Below are positions 61,814 through 64,000 of a DNA stretch of 64,000 bases, in pieces (position 1 is the first letter of the stretch; every line of letters begins with the position of its first letter). The stretch is taken from contig NZ_CP142394.1 in NCBI RefSeq assembly GCF_035930445.1, positions 1,707,501 to 1,771,500 on the forward strand, written 5' to 3'. Source of the stretch: Sphingopyxis chilensis (GTDB taxonomy: Bacteria > Pseudomonadota > Alphaproteobacteria > Sphingomonadales > Sphingomonadaceae). The translations under genes and the position numbers were made by a program. The notes beneath the pieces are model-generated. The model made no database searches and was not told the DNA's origin. It was given only the letters and a program-made list of their open reading frames with translations.

Positions 61814-63130
61814 ATGAGAGGTGACAACGACCAACTTGCCTCCTTCTGGATGCCCTTTACCGCAAACCGCGCCTTCAAGAGCCAGCCGCGCCAACTCGTC
61901 TCGGCAAAGGGCATGCACTATCGGGCGAGTGACGGGCGGACGATCCTCGATGGCACTTCGGGCTTGTGGTGCAGCAATGCCGGCCATTGTCGTCCCGAGA
62001 TTACCGAGGCGATCGCGAAGGCTGCCGCAACGCTCGATTTCGCCCCGACCTTCCAGCTCGGCCACCCGCTGCCTTTCGAACTGGCACAACGGCTCGCGGC
62101 ACTGATGCCCGAAGGGCTCGACCGCATCTTCTTCACCAATAGCGGGTCGGAGTCGGTCGATACCGCGCTCAAGATCGCGCTAGCGATCCAGCGCGCGAAG
62201 GGGCAGGGCACGCGTACGCGGCTGATCGGACGCGAGCGCGGCTACCACGGCACCGGTTTCGGCGGGATCAGCGTCGGCGGGCTCGTCAATAACCGTCGCG
62301 CCTTCGGCGGCGGGCTTCCCGGTGTAGACCATCTCCGCCACACGCACGATATCGAGCGCAACGCCTTTACGCGCGGATTCCCGCAGCACGGGGCCGAGCT
62401 GGCCGACGACCTCGGGCGCCTCGTCGATCTGCACGGTGCGGAGACGATCGCGGCGGTGATCGTCGAGCCGATGGCGGGATCGACGGGGGTGCTCGTGCCG
62501 CCGGTCGGCTATCTCCGGCGCTTGCGCGAGATTTGCGACGAGTACGGCATCATATTGATCTTCGACGAGGTGATCACCGCCTTCGGCCGCGTCGGCGGGG
62601 CAACGGCGTCCGGAGCATGGGGCGTGACGCCCGACATCATCACCATGGCGAAGGGACTCACCAACGCTGCGGTGCCGATGGGCGCCGTGGCGGTGAAGCG
62701 CGAACTGCACGATGCGGTCATCGATAGCGTAGCCAGCGGAATCGAACTGTTCCATGGCTATACCTATTCGGGTCACCCGCTCGCAAGCGCGGCCGGGCTC
62801 GCGACGCTCGACCTTTATGCCCGTGACGGTCTGTTCGACCGCGCGGGGGAACTGGCCGCCTATTGGGAGGATGCCGCGCACGCGCTGAAGGGGCAGCGTC
62901 ATATCATCGATATCCGCACCATCGGGCTCGTCGCGGGCATCGAACTCGAACCGCGTCCGGGCGCGCCGACCGCGCGCGCGATGGAATTGTTCCACGCCTG
63001 TTTCGACAACGGCCTGCTCGTCCGTGCGACCGGCGACATTATCGCATTGTCGCCCCCTTTGATTGTCGAAAAATCGCAGATCGACGAGATGTTCGGACGG
63101 ATTGGCGACCTGCTCGGCGCGATCGACTAG
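61814..63130 (+). CDS. Class III omega-aminotransferase, beta-alanine/diamine-pyruvate type
   Basis: 438 residues. The opening SFWMPFTANRAFKSQPRQLV is the mark of beta-alanine:pyruvate and related omega-amino-acid aminotransferases. PLP motifs are FDEVITAFGRVGG and the Lys of MAKGLTNAAVPMG; TNSGSESVDTALKIAL contacts the phosphate. It could use GABA, beta-alanine or a polyamine-derived amine. ATG 61814 is chosen since the extra residues upstream lie in the repeat. The last base of its TAG stop forms part of the CTAG shared with the phoR-like stop on the other strand. Confidence 0.88.
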   Translation: MRGDNDQLASFWMPFTANRAFKSQPRQLVSAKGMHYRASDGRTILDGTSGLWCSNAGHCRPEITEAIAKAAATLDFAPTFQLGHPLPFELAQRLAALMPEGLDRIFFTNSGSESVDTALKIALAIQRAKGQGTRTRLIGRERGYHGTGFGGISVGGLVNNRRAFGGGLPGVDHLRHTHDIERNAFTRGFPQHGAELADDLGRLVDLHGAETIAAVIVEPMAGSTGVLVPPVGYLRRLREICDEYGIILIFDEVITAFGRVGGATASGAWGVTPDIITMAKGLTNAAVPMGAVAVKRELHDAVIDSVASGIELFHGYTYSGHPLASAAGLATLDLYARDGLFDRAGELAAYWEDAAHALKGQRHIIDIRTIGLVAGIELEPRPGAPTARAMELFHACFDNGLLVRATGDIIALSPPLIVEKSQIDEMFGRIGDLLGAID

Positions 63131-64000
63131 GCAGCGAGCGGAAAGGTCACGGACACCTTCGTTCCCTTGCCCAGCTCGCTTTGGATGTCGAGTTGACCCT
63201 GGTGGCGTTCGCTGATGTGCTTGACGATCGCGAGGCCGAGGCCGGTGCCCCCGACCGAGCGGCTGCGCGCCTCGTCGACGCGATAGAAGCGTTCGGTCAG
63301 GCGCGGCAGGTGGTCGGGCGCGATGCCGTCGCCCTCGTCGCTCACCGACAGCCGCACGCGGTTTCCTTCGCGCGCCAGTTCCACCGTGACCGGAGTCCCC
63401 GAATGGCCATATTTCATCGCGTTCGAAATGATATTGTGCGCGAGCTGCCCGAGCTGCGCCCCGTCGCCGAGCATGGGTTGCGGCATGTCGCCCAGCATCG
63501 GGACGATATCCTTCGCGCGCGGCTGTTCGCTGTCGCGAAGCTGCGCGATCGAGGTCCGGACGACCGCGGCGAGGTCGACCGGAGTCGTCGGGCGCCGAAA
63601 GCGATCGGCCTCGACGCGCGAGATCGAAAGCAGGTCGATGACGAGCTGTTGCATCCGTCCGGCCTCGCGGTGGATGATCGACAGGAAGCGGCTGCGCGTC
63701 GGCGCGTCGGTATCGCCGTTCATGTCCTGCAGCGTTTCCACATAGCCGAGGATGGCGGCGAGCGGCGTGCGGAGTTCGTGGCTCGCGTTGGCGACGAAAT
63801 CCGATCGCATCCGATCGGCGGCGTCGATCGCCGAATGATCCGAAAGCATGACGATGCGTTGTCCATCCGACAGCGCGGCGACGCGCATCGTCCAGCGCTG
63901 GCCGGGGCGGGGGAAGTCGATCAGATTGACCGTTTCGAGCGGGCCGTCGCTGTTGATCCGTGAAAGCCATTCGGCCGCCGCCGGATGGCGGATCGCAGTT
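63127..64000 (-). CDS. phoR: PhoR-like sensor histidine kinase, 5' part outside window
   Basis: C-terminal 290 residues; the gene continues beyond the right edge. The H-box NASHELRTPLAAILGYVETL is PhoR-like, followed by N-box NIISNAMKYG, G1 DEGDGIAP and G2 GGTGLGLAIVKH. Residues before the H-box look like the end of a PAS domain. It would phosphorylate PhoB under phosphate limitation, but a PhoR/PhoB-type kinase without the regulator in view cannot be assigned with certainty. No N-terminal membrane part is visible here. Confidence 0.85.
   Translation of the reverse strand, partial: TAIRHPAAAEWLSRINSDGPLETVNLIDFPRPGQRWTMRVAALSDGQRIVMLSDHSAIDAADRMRSDFVANASHELRTPLAAILGYVETLQDMNGDTDAPTRSRFLSIIHREAGRMQQLVIDLLSISRVEADRFRRPTTPVDLAAVVRTSIAQLRDSEQPRAKDIVPMLGDMPQPMLGDGAQLGQLAHNIISNAMKYGHSGTPVTVELAREGNRVRLSVSDEGDGIAPDHLPRLTERFYRVDEARSRSVGGTGLGLAIVKHISERHQGQLDIQSELGKGTKVSVTFPLAA

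Noticed and set aside
1..64000. CRISPR arrays, insertion sequences, prophage or integron features
   Set aside because: No regularly spaced direct repeats, transposase, integrase or phage structural gene was recognised; the repeats seen are isolated palindromes.

Overview
This 64-kb window looks like chromosomal core DNA of a high-GC alphaproteobacterium, most probably order Sphingomonadales (Sphingopyxis- or Sphingomonas-like). The basis is a GcrA-type cell-cycle regulator, a cysD/cysNC layout, many TonB-dependent/outer-membrane proteins and sphingomonad-style fused TolB-propeller/amidohydrolase and M13 peptidase genes. The genus is inferred from family resemblance, not from a search. About 53 protein genes and one tRNA fill almost the whole window. 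No gap exceeds 300 bases, and no rRNA, insertion sequence, prophage or CRISPR array was seen.

Layout. 1-7.5 kb: leucine/isovalerate catabolism (mccA partial, mccB, isovaleryl-CoA dehydrogenase), split by an oppositely oriented M13 metallopeptidase; the dehydrogenase starts a chain of overlapping small genes. 7.6-12.2 kb: LysR regulator, then sulfate activation (cysD, cysNC fusion, cysQ). 12.2-14.3 kb: an MDR oxidoreductase and an SDR. 14.3-20.9 kb: a one-strand block uvrC, thioesterase, recO, leuB, metZ, apaG, lysR with very tight junctions. 20.9-23.4 kb: ECF sigma factor, membrane protein and beta-lactamase-like hydrolase with overlapping frames. 23.4-29.8 kb: parE, an OmpA-like barrel protein, a thioesterase, gcrA, an orphan ABC permease, hspQ behind an RpoH-like promoter, a Yip1-family membrane protein and tRNA-Ser(CGA). 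30-35.5 kb: propeller-amidohydrolase fusion, CoA transferase, yghU. 35.7-38.7 kb: TadE/TadG-like pair and a protein joining a Phd/YefM antitoxin-like domain to PAS domains. 38.9-41.3 kb: two acyl-CoA dehydrogenases. 41.5-48.9 kb: FecI-FecR-TonB receptor signalling set and a large autotransporter. 49-63.1 kb: glucokinase, then a polyamine uptake and catabolism locus (puuD, two class III aminotransferases, potFHIG, two glutamine-synthetase-like ligases, puuB, DUF808). 63.1-64 kb: 3' part of a PhoR-like histidine kinase.

How the genes work together. The polyamine locus is the clearest functional unit: PotFHIG imports putrescine/spermidine, PuuA-like ligases glutamylate it, PuuB oxidises it, PuuD releases GABA, and the aminotransferases offer a direct transamination route. 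Five palindromic repeats of three designs (5197-5300, 53298-53394 and 61709-61791; 13413-13498; 40097-40174) sit between genes. The observations most worth following are the Phd-like/PAS fusion with a perfect palindrome just upstream, the ECF sigma/membrane protein/serine hydrolase operon, the nested palindromes in the acyl-CoA dehydrogenase promoter, and the RpoH-like, nearly leaderless hspQ promoter.
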